NCBI GenBank assembly: GCA_050260275.1
Contig: JBLNBX010000212.1
Coordinates: forward strand, 1-14,647
Length of the DNA stretch: 14,647 nt
From: DATMXS01 sp050260275
GTDB taxonomy: Bacteria; Acidobacteriota; Terriglobia; Bryobacterales; Bryobacteraceae
Direction of reading: 5' to 3'
The notes beneath the pieces were generated by a model. The model saw only the letters and a list, made by a program, of their open reading frames with translations. It was not told the origin of the DNA and did not search any database. The position numbers were made by a program, and so were the translations under genes. Numbering within the stretch: position 1 is the first letter of the stretch; each line of letters opens with the position of its first letter. This document shows, in pieces, positions 6,583 to 13,983 of this stretch.

Positions 6583-7071
6583 TTACTTGCCGAGTATCTT
6601 GGGAAGCGCGTCGATGCCCGCCTTAGCAATCTGAGCGTCCTGGTACGACTCCACCCCGCTCACGCCCACCGCCCCGATGACCTCGCCTTCATAGATGATC
6701 GGCAGGCCGCCTTCGAGAGGCAGCGCGCCCGGGATGGTCATCACAGCCGGCTGGCCGGCCACGCGGTCGGCAAACGCCTTGGTCGGTCGCTTGAACTTCA
6801 GCGCGCTCTCGGCCTTTTTCTGCGACACCTCGATGCTGCCGATCTGCACGCCGTCCATGCGCTCGAAGTAGAGCAGGTTGCCGCCATCGTCCAGCACGGC
6901 AATGCAGACCTTCCAGTTGTTCTTCTCCGCTTCCTGTTCGGAGACCTTCACCATGGCCTTCGCCACATCCAGGGTCAGCGCCTTCTTGGTGGCTAGTTGA
7001 GGCGGCGCTCCGGCCGCGTTGGTTCCAAGTACGCTCATAACCGCGATCGTAATGCCCAGGAGTGTTCTCAT
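6583..7071 (-). CDS. Exported GlcG/HbpS-family (DUF336) protein
   Basis: The 162-residue product has a signal peptide (MRTLLGITIAVMSVLGTNAA). One GlcG/HbpS domain covers about 29-160. Family hallmarks are ALTLDVAKAMVKVSEQEAEKN, VCIAVLDDGGNLLYFERMDG (56-74), SIEVSQKKAESALKFKRPTKAF (79-100) and EGGLPIIYEGEVIGAVGVSGVESYQDAQIAKAG (120-152). Streptomyces HbpS binds haem and senses redox stress; most relatives are uncharacterised, so ligand binding is inferred. The start was set at ATG 7071, because a GAGG SD lies 8 nt upstream and the signal peptide begins there. An in-frame ATG at 7239 would add 56 Arg/Ala-rich residues ahead of it and is unlikely. It lies 176 bp after the GH8 gene on the same strand and may share its transcript. 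Confidence 0.87.
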   Translation of the reverse strand: MRTLLGITIAVMSVLGTNAAGAPPQLATKKALTLDVAKAMVKVSEQEAEKNNWKVCIAVLDDGGNLLYFERMDGVQIGSIEVSQKKAESALKFKRPTKAFADRVAGQPAVMTIPGALPLEGGLPIIYEGEVIGAVGVSGVESYQDAQIAKAGIDALPKILGK

Positions 7072-7247
7072 CTTCTGAACCTCGCGTCTCCACACTACTG
7101 TCGCGCAAGAGCCCGCCGCGGCGCGATCCTCTCCCTCCGGCTGCCGGACGGTGGGCGCCAGCGCGGCCGGCGCCGTCTGCTTCACGCTGCGCGCGCGGGC
7201 CGCGGCGAAGGCGCAAGGGCTCCGCCGCCGTATGGTCACGCCCGCTG

Positions 7248-8528
7248 TTACTTCGGCTCCCAGACGCGAAACTCGCCGCTACAGTGCAGCAGCGCCAGCA
7301 TGTGCAGCATGCCGTCGTAGTACCGCCCCCGGCCCGACGGAACCGGCTGCTCCCACAAGGCCTGCACGAATTTCTTTGCGCGCTCCTGGTTGGTCGCCGC
7401 CAGGCTGGCCACTGCGTTCATCGCCACGAGACCGGGCGAATGACGCCCGCGGCCGAGCGGCGTGCCGTTCAGCCGGTAGCTGCTCGGGTAATCCTTCATG
7501 CCCTTGGACTCGAAGAACGCCTGCAGCTTGTCGCTCAACTCCCGCTCGCGCTCGTCCTTCTCCCACCAGGCCCAATCGACGGACCAGTTCATCGCCGTTC
7601 GCCAGGCGTCCACGATGAAGTTCTCCCGGCTCATACCCGGCCCGCGGTAGCCCCCGCCGTCGAAGTACGCGTACTCAGGCGTGAGCGCTGTCTGCGGATG
7701 CGCGCATCGCTGGAAGAACTCGCGGCTCGCGTCGGCGGCCTCGGCCCAGAAGCGGCGGTCGTCCTCGGGCCCCCAGCGCGCCCACAACTCGTAGAAAGCG
7801 GGCAGGTGATAGGAGGGGTCAGTGAAATTCCACCGCTCCACGCCCGGCACGAACCGCACCATCTTGTACTTCGGGTGGAACATGTTGCCAGAGGTGTGCT
7901 TTTCCGGTACGCCCCGCCTGCGCTTGACCATTCCGGTGACCACCGGATGATGCAGCATGTCTATCAGGAGCTGGTCCGCCTCGGCGCGGTAGTTGTAGAT
8001 GCCCGTGCCATTGCCCCAGCGTCCCGCCGCGAAGTACAGCGCCATCGCGAAGTACTCCTCGCCATCCGGAGCGGGCGTCTCGTCGTTCGGAGTGCCGTCC
8101 CGCTTCATCGACCAGGAGAAATACCCGCGGCAGGGATGCGCCGCCTCTGACCGGTACATGTACGTCTTCGCCCAGTTCCAGAGCGCGTCGAACTCCTTCT
8201 TCTTGTCGAGCTGGACCGCGATCATCATCGCGTACGACATGCCCTCGGTGCGGACATCGTTGTTGTTGATGTCCATCACGTAAGCCAGCTCGCCGTTCTC
8301 GTTCTTCCCGGCCGTGTAGTACAGCGTCTGCGTCTCGGGATCTCCGTAGAAAAGCTGCTGGAACGCGGCATCGACCTTGGCCCTCACCTCTGCCGCCGGA
8401 TAGCCGGCCTCAACGAACAGGTTTCTGTAGTTGCCGGTCTCCACCGCGCCCACTCGCGCCCGCTGCCCCTGCGCGGCCAGCGGAAGCACGCTTAGCAACA
8501 CAATCAAGTGTCTGTAGTTGAGCCTCAT
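7248..8528 (-). CDS. Exported GH8 reducing-end xylose-releasing exo-oligoxylanase-like enzyme
   Basis: The 426-residue product has a signal peptide (MRLNYRHLIVLLSVLPLAAQ) and a GH8 (alpha/alpha)6 domain from about 34 to the end. It closely resembles Bacillus halodurans Rex (EC 3.2.1.156), which removes xylose from the reducing end of xylo-oligosaccharides. Matching stretches are YRNLFVEAGY, NNDVRTEGMSYAMM, PAPDGEEYFAMAL, DPSYHLPAFYELW and GRYYDGMLHM. By that alignment E95 is the general acid (Rex Glu70), D307 in VDAWRTAMN the probable base (Rex Asp263), D155 the conserved third carboxylate, and H363 the Rex His319 linked to exo action. The start ATG at 8528 has AGGA about 7 nt upstream and begins the signal peptide; the longer in-frame start at 8729 is rejected. 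Unlike Bacillus Rex, it appears exported. No other xylan gene is in the window. Confidence 0.9.
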   Translation of the reverse strand: MRLNYRHLIVLLSVLPLAAQGQRARVGAVETGNYRNLFVEAGYPAAEVRAKVDAAFQQLFYGDPETQTLYYTAGKNENGELAYVMDINNNDVRTEGMSYAMMIAVQLDKKKEFDALWNWAKTYMYRSEAAHPCRGYFSWSMKRDGTPNDETPAPDGEEYFAMALYFAAGRWGNGTGIYNYRAEADQLLIDMLHHPVVTGMVKRRRGVPEKHTSGNMFHPKYKMVRFVPGVERWNFTDPSYHLPAFYELWARWGPEDDRRFWAEAADASREFFQRCAHPQTALTPEYAYFDGGGYRGPGMSRENFIVDAWRTAMNWSVDWAWWEKDERERELSDKLQAFFESKGMKDYPSSYRLNGTPLGRGRHSPGLVAMNAVASLAATNQERAKKFVQALWEQPVPSGRGRYYDGMLHMLALLHCSGEFRVWEPK

Positions 8529-8859
8529 GACGGTTCCTGTGAAAGGCGGGCAGCCCGGAGCCGCGGTTACGACAATTGTTCCAGCGCCGCGTGGACTCGG
8601 TGCGCTAGTCGCCCGGGGTCTGACGCCGGGACACGGCTGCGGCATCGCAGCGCCGGACTGGATGCCGCCCCGGCGCCTGTCTCCGTCCAGTGCGTGGCAG
8701 CCGAACAGAGGAGCGTTGCGCGATTCCACCCAACCCGCCTCGCTCCCTCAACTCTATAGGACAGGTGGGCCGCCGCGCACCTCAACCTTCGAAACCGGTT
8801 GCCGGTCCGGCCGATACGACCACGACCGGCGACGCATCTCAGGTCGGAGCACTGCATGC

Positions 8860-8920
8860 CGGTGCCGAGTTTCAGCTCGCACCGACTGTCCCTCCATGCG
8901 AGGCCAGGTGGTCATGGAGG
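8860..8920. repeat. Two inverted repeats next to family-A copy 2
   Basis: At 8860-8884, CGGTG-c-CGAG pairs with CTCG-CACCG around a TTCA loop, the same loop as in the family-A and family-C hairpins. At 8891-8920 the arms CCTCCATG and CATGGAGG form an 8-bp inverted repeat around 14 nt. They run directly into the family-A unit beginning at 8919. Confidence 0.6.
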
Positions 8921-9055
8921 AGCCGGACCAGGGGGTCCGGCGCGGACGAGGGCGTCCGCCCCACTGGAGGCACGGGCTCAGGTGGCATAGGATGCAGTGC
9001 TCGCATGAGGGGGCGGACGATGAGTCCGCTGCGGAGCTTCAGCTCCGCACAGTCG
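8919..9055 (+). repeat. Family-A composite hairpin repeat, copy 2
   Basis: It has the same order of hairpins and connecting text as 1118-1252: GCCGGACC...GGTCCGGC, GCGGACG-AGGG-CGTCCGC, then TGCGGAGC-TTCA-GCTCCGCA (9030-9049). An extra GCGGAC-GATGA-GTCCGC hairpin at 9013-9029 is degraded in copy 1. Copy 2 therefore looks closer to the intact form. Confidence 0.82.
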
Positions 9056-9082
9056 GTTTGGTGTGGAGATGCCGCTCTAACT

Positions 9083-9148
9083 CAGGGGCTAAAGCCCGTG
9101 AATACCTCAGGCCTGATCGGCCCGACTGAAGTCGGGCCCTGATACGAG
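9083..9148 (+). repeat. Family-C hairpin repeat, copy 3
   Basis: CAGGGGCTAAAGC is followed by ATCGG and the perfect hairpin GGCCCGAC-TGAA-GTCGGGCC (9119-9138), ending CTGATACGA. Flanks and loop agree with the copies at 6062 and 9210, while the stem differs at three co-varying positions. Confidence 0.8.
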
Positions 9149-9209
9149 GCCGTTCGAACGAGGCTCTTCATCTCTGTACGAGGATCTCCATCGGCACGCA
9201 CCGGTGTCG

Positions 9210-9291
9210 AGGTTCGTATCAGGGCATGGCTTCAGCCATGCCGATAGAGCGCATATCAAATCGCGCTTTAGCCCCTGCGGCGATGGCGCAC
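9210..9291 (-). repeat. Family-C hairpin repeat, copy 2
   Basis: Read on the minus strand it begins GTGCGCCATCGCCGCAGG and carries GGGGCTAAAGCGCG. It then has TATC, the hairpin GGCATGGC-TGAA-GCCATGCC (9223-9242) and CTGATACGAAC. With copy 3, only 61 bp away in opposite orientation, it forms a larger inverted pair. Confidence 0.82.
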
Positions 9292-9387
9292 GATTCGCAG
9301 GAACTGAGACCCTGCGCGGAAAACCGGGCGCTCCTGCACCGGTGCCGGGATCGCTAGCCGTGCCGGCGCGGACGGCCCGCCGGCGGC

Positions 9388-9555
9388 TCAATTGCGCGCG
9401 CGCCGCCGTTTGAGCACGTCGGCGCCGTAGCACAAGACCGCCGCGGACGATAGAGCGCCAAAGGTCCCCAGCGCGTCTAAAAGAGTCAGCGTGCCGATAG
9501 CGCCGAAGCTGGCTATCGTCGTTGCCGATGTTAGCATCAGAGCGATTAACCGCAT
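9388..9555 (-). CDS. Small two-helix membrane protein (55 aa), hypothetical
   Basis: An ATG at 9555 opens a 55-codon frame ending at TGA (9388). A run AGAGGGGGGG lies just upstream of the ATG on the minus strand and gives an unusually strong Shine-Dalgarno. The product starts MRLIALMLTSATTIASFGAI. It has two hydrophobic stretches, about 3-26 and 29-44, separated by DALG, and ends in the basic tail KRRRARN. A single-pass or hairpin inner-membrane protein fits, with the tail in the cytoplasm by the positive-inside rule. A weak TTGAGG-17-TACTCT pair lies upstream on the minus strand. It is divergent from the molybdopterin enzyme gene 87 bp away. I do not recognise the family. Confidence 0.55.
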   Translation of the reverse strand: MRLIALMLTSATTIASFGAIGTLTLLDALGTFGALSSAAVLCYGADVLKRRRARN

Positions 9556-9630
9556 CGCTCGCCCCCCCTCTGACCCTGAGAGTAGCTCAATAGGTACTTA
9601 CCCTCAAGCGGCGCGTCTGATTGGGCGGCA

Positions 9631-9636
9631 TAAAAT
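9631..9636 (+). promoter_or_regulatory. Candidate -10 box of a leaderless transcript
   Basis: TAAAAT (5/6 to TATAAT) ends 6 nt before the ATG of the molybdopterin oxidoreductase gene at 9643. Transcription would then start at or next to the ATG. No Shine-Dalgarno precedes that ATG, which fits a leaderless mRNA. No good -35 was seen at 17 nt. Confidence 0.4.
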
Positions 9637-9642
9637 CGTGAG

Positions 9643-11694
9643 ATGGAGACACGCCGCAGCGTCTGTGCGCTTGATTGCCCGGACACCTGCGCGCTTTTGG
9701 TCAACGTTGAGGCGGGACGCGCCGTCTGGCTCCGCGGAAATCCGGACCACCCCGTAACGCGCGGGTTCCTGTGCGCCAAGGTGGCCCGCTACCTCGAACG
9801 CGTCTACTCGCCCGAACGGCTCATATACCCGCTGCGCCGCACGGGCGCAAAGGGCGAAGGGCGGTTCGAGCGCGTCTCCTGGGACGAGGCGCTGGACGAG
9901 ATCGCGCGCAGGCTGGGCGAAATTGCGCGTCGCGACGGGCCGGAGGCTATTCTTCCCTACAGCTACGCCGGCACCATGGGTCTCCTGAACGGCGAGGGCA
10001 TGGACCGCCGTTTCTTCCACCGGTTGGGCGCTTCGCGGCTGGAGAGGACTATCTGCGCGTCGGCCGGCACGGTGGGCCTCAACGCGGCGCTAGGTTTCCG
10101 CTACGGCCCGGAGCCCGAGCAGTTCCGGCATGCGAAGCTCATCATCGCCTGGGGCGCGAACATCACGGCCACCAGCGTCCACTTGTGGCCGTTCATACTC
10201 GAAGCCCGCCGCAACGGCGCTAAGTTCTACACCATCGACCCCGTTCGCAACCGCACAGGCGCTCTGGCCGACCGGCACTACTTCATCAACCCTGGCAGCG
10301 ATACCGCGCTCGCGCTCGCGATGATGCACGTCATCGTCACGGAGCGCCTCTACGACTCCGATTACATCGCCGCGCACACGCTGGGATTCGACACCCTCCG
10401 CGAACGCGTGCGCGAGTGGACGCCCGAGCGCGGCTCGGCGCTGACCGGCATTCCAAGTGAGGACATAGTGTCGCTGGCGCGCGAGTATGCGCGAACGCGG
10501 CCGGCAGCTATCCGGATGAACTACGGCGTCCAGCGAAACGAGCGCGGGGCTATGGCCGTGCGCGCCATCGCCCTGCTGCCAGCGCTTACGGGCGCCTGGC
10601 GCGAGCCCGGCGGCGGCGTTCTGCTCAGCACTTCCGGTGCGTTTCGCCTGAATCGCGGTGCCCTCCAGCGCCCCGATTTGCAGTACAAGGCGCTGGGGCG
10701 CGAGGCCCGCTCACTGAACATGAGCCGGCTGGGCGAGGTGCTGGCGGCCGCCCGGCCGCCAGTCCGCGCGCTTGTCGTGTACAACTCTAACCCGGCGGCT
10801 ATCGCCCCCAACCAGAACCTGGTTCTGAAAGGCCTCGCGCGTCCGGATCTGTTCACCGTCGTGCTCGAGCAGTTCCAGACGGACACGGCGGACTATGCCG
10901 ACTTTGTCCTGCCCGCCACCACGTTCCTCGAGCACACGGACCTCTACGGATCCTACGGTCACTACTACCTCCAGCTTGCCCGGCCGGCCATAACGCCCCG
11001 AGGCGAATGCCGCAGCAACGTCGCGGTGTTCCGCGCGCTCGCGGAGCGCATGGGCTTCGAGGACGAGTGCTTCAAGGAATCCGAAGACGACATGATCCGA
11101 GCCGCGCTCGCGACGGACGACCCGTTCCTGGACGGCATCTCGCTCGAGCGGCTGGATCGCGAGGGTTTCGTGCGGCTCAACCTGCCGTCGCCCTTCCTGC
11201 CGTTCGCCGAAGGCGGCTTCGGGACGCCGTCCGGCAAGTGCGAGTTTCACGCCGAAACGCTCGACTACACGCCGCCGGTCGAATCGCGCCACGGGGAAGC
11301 GGCCTACCCCCTCGAACTCGTGACGCCCAAGTCCTTCGCGGGCATGAACTCGACATTCAGCAACCGGCCGGAGGTGGATGGCGAAACCGCCTCGATCTCG
11401 ATCCACGCTTCCGAGGCCGCCGCCCGCGGAATCAAAACGGGCGACCGGGTGCGCGTGTTCAACGCCCGCGGATGCGTGACGCTCACGGCTTCGGTCGATT
11501 CATCCGTTCCCCCGGGCATCGTGCGCGCGGCGGCGGTGCGCTGGCCGAAGCTATCCCCCGGCAGGCGCAACGTCAACGCGCTCACGCCGGACCGGCTCAC
11601 CGACGCGGGCGGCAGCCCGGCCTTCTACAACTGCCTGGTCGAGGTGGAGAGCTGCGCCGGCGGTTCTACGGACGCGGTTCCGGGACAACCGTGA
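9643..11694 (+). CDS. Molybdopterin/[4Fe-4S] oxidoreductase (DMSO reductase superfamily), catalytic subunit
   Basis: The 683-residue product lacks a Tat or Sec signal and is probably cytoplasmic. The N-terminal Fe-S domain has C8-x3-C12-x3-C16-x27-C44 (CALDCPDTC ... FLCAK), the usual [4Fe-4S] ligand pattern. The Mo-bisPGD core spans about 58-430, with PLRRTG, RFERVSWDEALDEIA, IIAWGANITAT (167-177) and a nucleotide-binding TIDP...GALADRHYFINPGSDTALALAMMHVI. The C-terminal molydopterin-binding domain begins near residue 556 (LELVTPKSFAGMNSTF). The Mo ligand cannot be assigned securely; RTICASAGTVG (135-145) is the likely neighbourhood. Many soil bacteria carry relatives starting CPxDCPDTC whose substrate is unknown. 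No Fe-S partner or membrane anchor gene is adjacent. The last 29 bp overlap the convergent glycosyltransferase gene. Confidence 0.9.
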   Translation: METRRSVCALDCPDTCALLVNVEAGRAVWLRGNPDHPVTRGFLCAKVARYLERVYSPERLIYPLRRTGAKGEGRFERVSWDEALDEIARRLGEIARRDGPEAILPYSYAGTMGLLNGEGMDRRFFHRLGASRLERTICASAGTVGLNAALGFRYGPEPEQFRHAKLIIAWGANITATSVHLWPFILEARRNGAKFYTIDPVRNRTGALADRHYFINPGSDTALALAMMHVIVTERLYDSDYIAAHTLGFDTLRERVREWTPERGSALTGIPSEDIVSLAREYARTRPAAIRMNYGVQRNERGAMAVRAIALLPALTGAWREPGGGVLLSTSGAFRLNRGALQRPDLQYKALGREARSLNMSRLGEVLAAARPPVRALVVYNSNPAAIAPNQNLVLKGLARPDLFTVVLEQFQTDTADYADFVLPATTFLEHTDLYGSYGHYYLQLARPAITPRGECRSNVAVFRALAERMGFEDECFKESEDDMIRAALATDDPFLDGISLERLDREGFVRLNLPSPFLPFAEGGFGTPSGKCEFHAETLDYTPPVESRHGEAAYPLELVTPKSFAGMNSTFSNRPEVDGETASISIHASEAAARGIKTGDRVRVFNARGCVTLTASVDSSVPPGIVRAAAVRWPKLSPGRRNVNALTPDRLTDAGGSPAFYNCLVEVESCAGGSTDAVPGQP

Positions 11695-13531
11695 AGATGC
11701 TGAAGATGGGCCGGCCCATGCGGTCCTTGACGATGCGCTCCTGATCCTTCCGGTAGCCCTCGAGTGCGAGCGCCGCCTCGAAGCAAGGCTGCACGTTCTC
11801 GAACACCGTTTTCCCGGCGACGTGCGTTACAAACGTAGCTCGCGGATTCTGAAACATCGCGCGGACGGGCGGGCGCTCATCGTCTGCTACGATTCCGTCG
11901 CTGAAATGGTCGCTCCCCACCTGCAGCTTCAGGCGCCCCTGCCCGAGCAGGCGGAGGGAATCCAGCATTCCCCAGTCGAGGACGTAGATCTCGCGGCCGG
12001 GCTCGCGAAGCAGCTCGTCCGTTAGAGGCTGAATCGCATCCGTCCATATCAGGCCCGAGCCGCCCCGGATAAAGCTCACGAGGTGGTGATTCAGCACTAA
12101 CAGATTGAAAACACTCACCCAAACAATGGCCGCAACGCCGAGGACCGGCGCCGGCGAGGACACCAGGCGGGCCGCCTTCGCTGTGGCCGCTGCGAGCCGC
12201 CGCTTTGACGCGGGGGTATATTCAGCCGAGTCCTCGCGGGCGGCCCCGGACCCGCCGGATGGTGCTTCGGAAGCAGGGAGAACCTCTGCCGTCCGGCCGG
12301 GTCCTCGCTTCTCCGTGGCACGGCGCTTCAGCGCCATGCCGACGCCGATAAATGCGGCTGCCATGAGCATCTGCGGAAACGGCCACAACAACACGATGTG
12401 GTGACTGCCGCCCCCGGTGTCGTAGTTGAACGCCATCTGTACCCACGCCACGACGCAGAACACCAATGCGAACAGACCGGCGCGGCGAAGCGGACCGGCG
12501 AACGGCAGCAGCAGCACGGCCGCCGCGAGCGCCGCCGCGCCGTAGCCCGTCCACTGGCCGCCCGTAGCATCGTCCAGCGCGACGGAGGCGCGCTCGATGG
12601 CGTTCCGCGGTTGGCCCTGCGGGCCAGCGGGTAGGTCCCCCGTGATATATCCGAGGAGCGCGTGTCCGTTCAGCGTCCCTCGTAACACTCTGATTTTGTT
12701 GTCCAGATCGCCTGTCGAGTAGCGGGTGTTCGACGCGAATGTGCGCAGGCCCGTGGAGCCGTTATACCGGATCAGCGGCGCGGCGCCGGCGGCGAAAGCC
12801 ACCGCCGCTATCACGATGGTTCGCAGCGAGACGTGCTTGAAAACCTGCCGGGGTGTCACTGCGAGGGCCGCAACACCGAGCCCCGCCAGCACCCATACGA
12901 ACAGCGCCTTGTCCCAGAGGCCCAGTCCGAAGGCGAAAAAACCAAGCGCAATCAACGATTTGCGCCCGGTCTGGTGAAACCGCACGAGGGCCAGCGCGCC
13001 TCCGGCGAGGGCGGCGTGCTGGATCGCCACGGGCCCCCAGTCGTAGACGCCCGTGAGCAGGAAAATCGGGTCCGTGGCCAGGAGCGCCGCGACTGCCGTC
13101 GCCGGCCCCGTTCCCATCGTGCGGCGGGCCAGCATCCATGAGAGCGCCAGGGCAAATGCCGAAATCAGCAACACCGGCACGCGCAGCGAATAGGGCGACG
13201 GCGGCCAGATCGCGAAGATGGCCGTGTAAAGCCAGATCTTAATGGCTCCGATATAGCTCATCAGCATCGTGGGCACCTGGCGCTTGAAGATGCTGACGCG
13301 ATACTCGACGGCGATCGGGTCGTATATGCCGGCCCCGAACAGCGCCTCGTCATTCTGAACACCGGGGTACGGGATCATGACGAGGCCGGCCAAAATGAAC
13401 CACGCGCACAGGATGCAGAAGGCGGCGCGCCCGAGCACGAGCCCGGGCTCCCGGCGGACGGCCTTGCCCCTGAGGCCGGGCGCACCTCCGCGCCTACGGC
13501 TGGCTGTCAGACGGAACACGGGAAAGCGCAT
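11666..13531 (-). CDS. Polytopic GT-C (PMT/ArnT-like) glycosyltransferase
   Basis: The 621-residue integral membrane protein has about 11-12 hydrophobic helices, roughly at 33-53, 90-109, 117-135, 143-160, 168-184, 192-226, 238-254, 331-346, 351-368, 378-400 and 463-481. The first extracytoplasmic loop has the acidic pair in QNDEALFGAG (D61-E62), the position of the catalytic Asp/Glu in PMT/ArnT-type enzymes, which use polyprenyl-phosphate sugars. A hydrophilic Gly/Ser/Glu-rich linker (401-460) precedes the last helix. A soluble domain follows (490-621, with IYVLDWGMLDSLRLL). The likely role is transfer of a sugar to lipid or protein in the envelope; donor and acceptor are unknown. ATG at 13531 is the first in frame and has no clear SD. 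Its stop lies inside the 3' end of the convergent molybdopterin gene. Confidence 0.8.
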   Translation of the reverse strand: MRFPVFRLTASRRRGGAPGLRGKAVRREPGLVLGRAAFCILCAWFILAGLVMIPYPGVQNDEALFGAGIYDPIAVEYRVSIFKRQVPTMLMSYIGAIKIWLYTAIFAIWPPSPYSLRVPVLLISAFALALSWMLARRTMGTGPATAVAALLATDPIFLLTGVYDWGPVAIQHAALAGGALALVRFHQTGRKSLIALGFFAFGLGLWDKALFVWVLAGLGVAALAVTPRQVFKHVSLRTIVIAAVAFAAGAAPLIRYNGSTGLRTFASNTRYSTGDLDNKIRVLRGTLNGHALLGYITGDLPAGPQGQPRNAIERASVALDDATGGQWTGYGAAALAAAVLLLPFAGPLRRAGLFALVFCVVAWVQMAFNYDTGGGSHHIVLLWPFPQMLMAAAFIGVGMALKRRATEKRGPGRTAEVLPASEAPSGGSGAAREDSAEYTPASKRRLAAATAKAARLVSSPAPVLGVAAIVWVSVFNLLVLNHHLVSFIRGGSGLIWTDAIQPLTDELLREPGREIYVLDWGMLDSLRLLGQGRLKLQVGSDHFSDGIVADDERPPVRAMFQNPRATFVTHVAGKTVFENVQPCFEAALALEGYRKDQERIVKDRMGRPIFSIFTVVPEPRP

Positions 13532-13627
13532 CTTATCACGGATGCCGGCCTCGACTGCAGCGTTCGCATGGACGCCGGACGCCAGGGCGGGAGCGGTCCC
13601 GTAAAAGTGCCGGGCTGTTTCCGCCAG

Positions 13628-13665
13628 TTGACGGACAGTGCTACCATGTTATGGCGGTCGGTCAA
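13628..13665. promoter_or_regulatory. Inverted repeat with TTGAC arms, possible operator or promoter
   Basis: TTGACGGAC (13628-13636) and GTCGGTCAA (13657-13665) match as inverted arms at 8 of 9 positions, around a 20-nt spacer. Each arm reads as a good -35 (TTGACG, TTGACC) on its strand. The minus-strand one lies about 130 bp upstream of the glycosyltransferase start, but no convincing -10 follows. Confidence 0.3.
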
Positions 13666-13983
13666 CCGCTCGCACGTCTCGCGCGCTAACGCGTGCTCCT
13701 CTCGGGAATTTTCTGATCAGCCCGGAATGCACGGACAGCCGGAGCCCCACGTCTGTATGAGTTCGGGCCCCCGCCGGAGGTGCCTTACTGCCCCGGGGCC
13801 GGCACGGTAAAAACTACCCGCACCGGCCAAAGTTACAGGACTGCAAACCGGGCGGAAGTTGCGAGGTTCGCGGATCTGGGCGCGAGCATCCGATGAGTTG
13901 AAGTGGCCGGCCCGAACAGCCGAATTTTTCTTGGAACTTCCGGCCAGGATGGGCGTCTAATTGGTACTTGACGTGCCGCCTGT

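Larger units (their letters stand above)
8529..9387. other. Intergenic region dense in palindromic repeats
   Basis: No protein gene is supported in these 859 bp. The segment 8529-8855 is the upstream region of the GH8 gene; a minus-strand TATAGA lies near 8755 but has no good -35. The segment 8860-9291 is a near-continuous run of hairpin repeats (families A and C). The segment 9292-9387 shows nothing recognisable. Confidence 0.65.

Noticed and set aside
7072..7239. N-terminal extension of the GlcG/HbpS-like protein from ATG 7239.
   Set aside because: It would bury the signal peptide behind 56 Arg/Ala-rich residues, and the better SD lies before ATG 7071.
7062..8150. Plus-strand 362-residue open frame.
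   Set aside because: Antisense to the GH8 gene and the start of the GlcG/HbpS-like gene; no domain recognised.
8860..9291. The repeat cluster considered as a CRISPR array.
   Set aside because: Units are of different kinds and orientations, there are no regular spacers, and no cas gene is present.
10711..11406. Minus-strand 231-residue open frame.
   Set aside because: Antisense to the molybdopterin oxidoreductase; a codon-position shadow rich in Arg, Glu and Val.
13568..13810. Plus-strand 80-residue open frame.
   Set aside because: No SD, no recognisable composition, and it runs through the inverted repeat and hairpin region.
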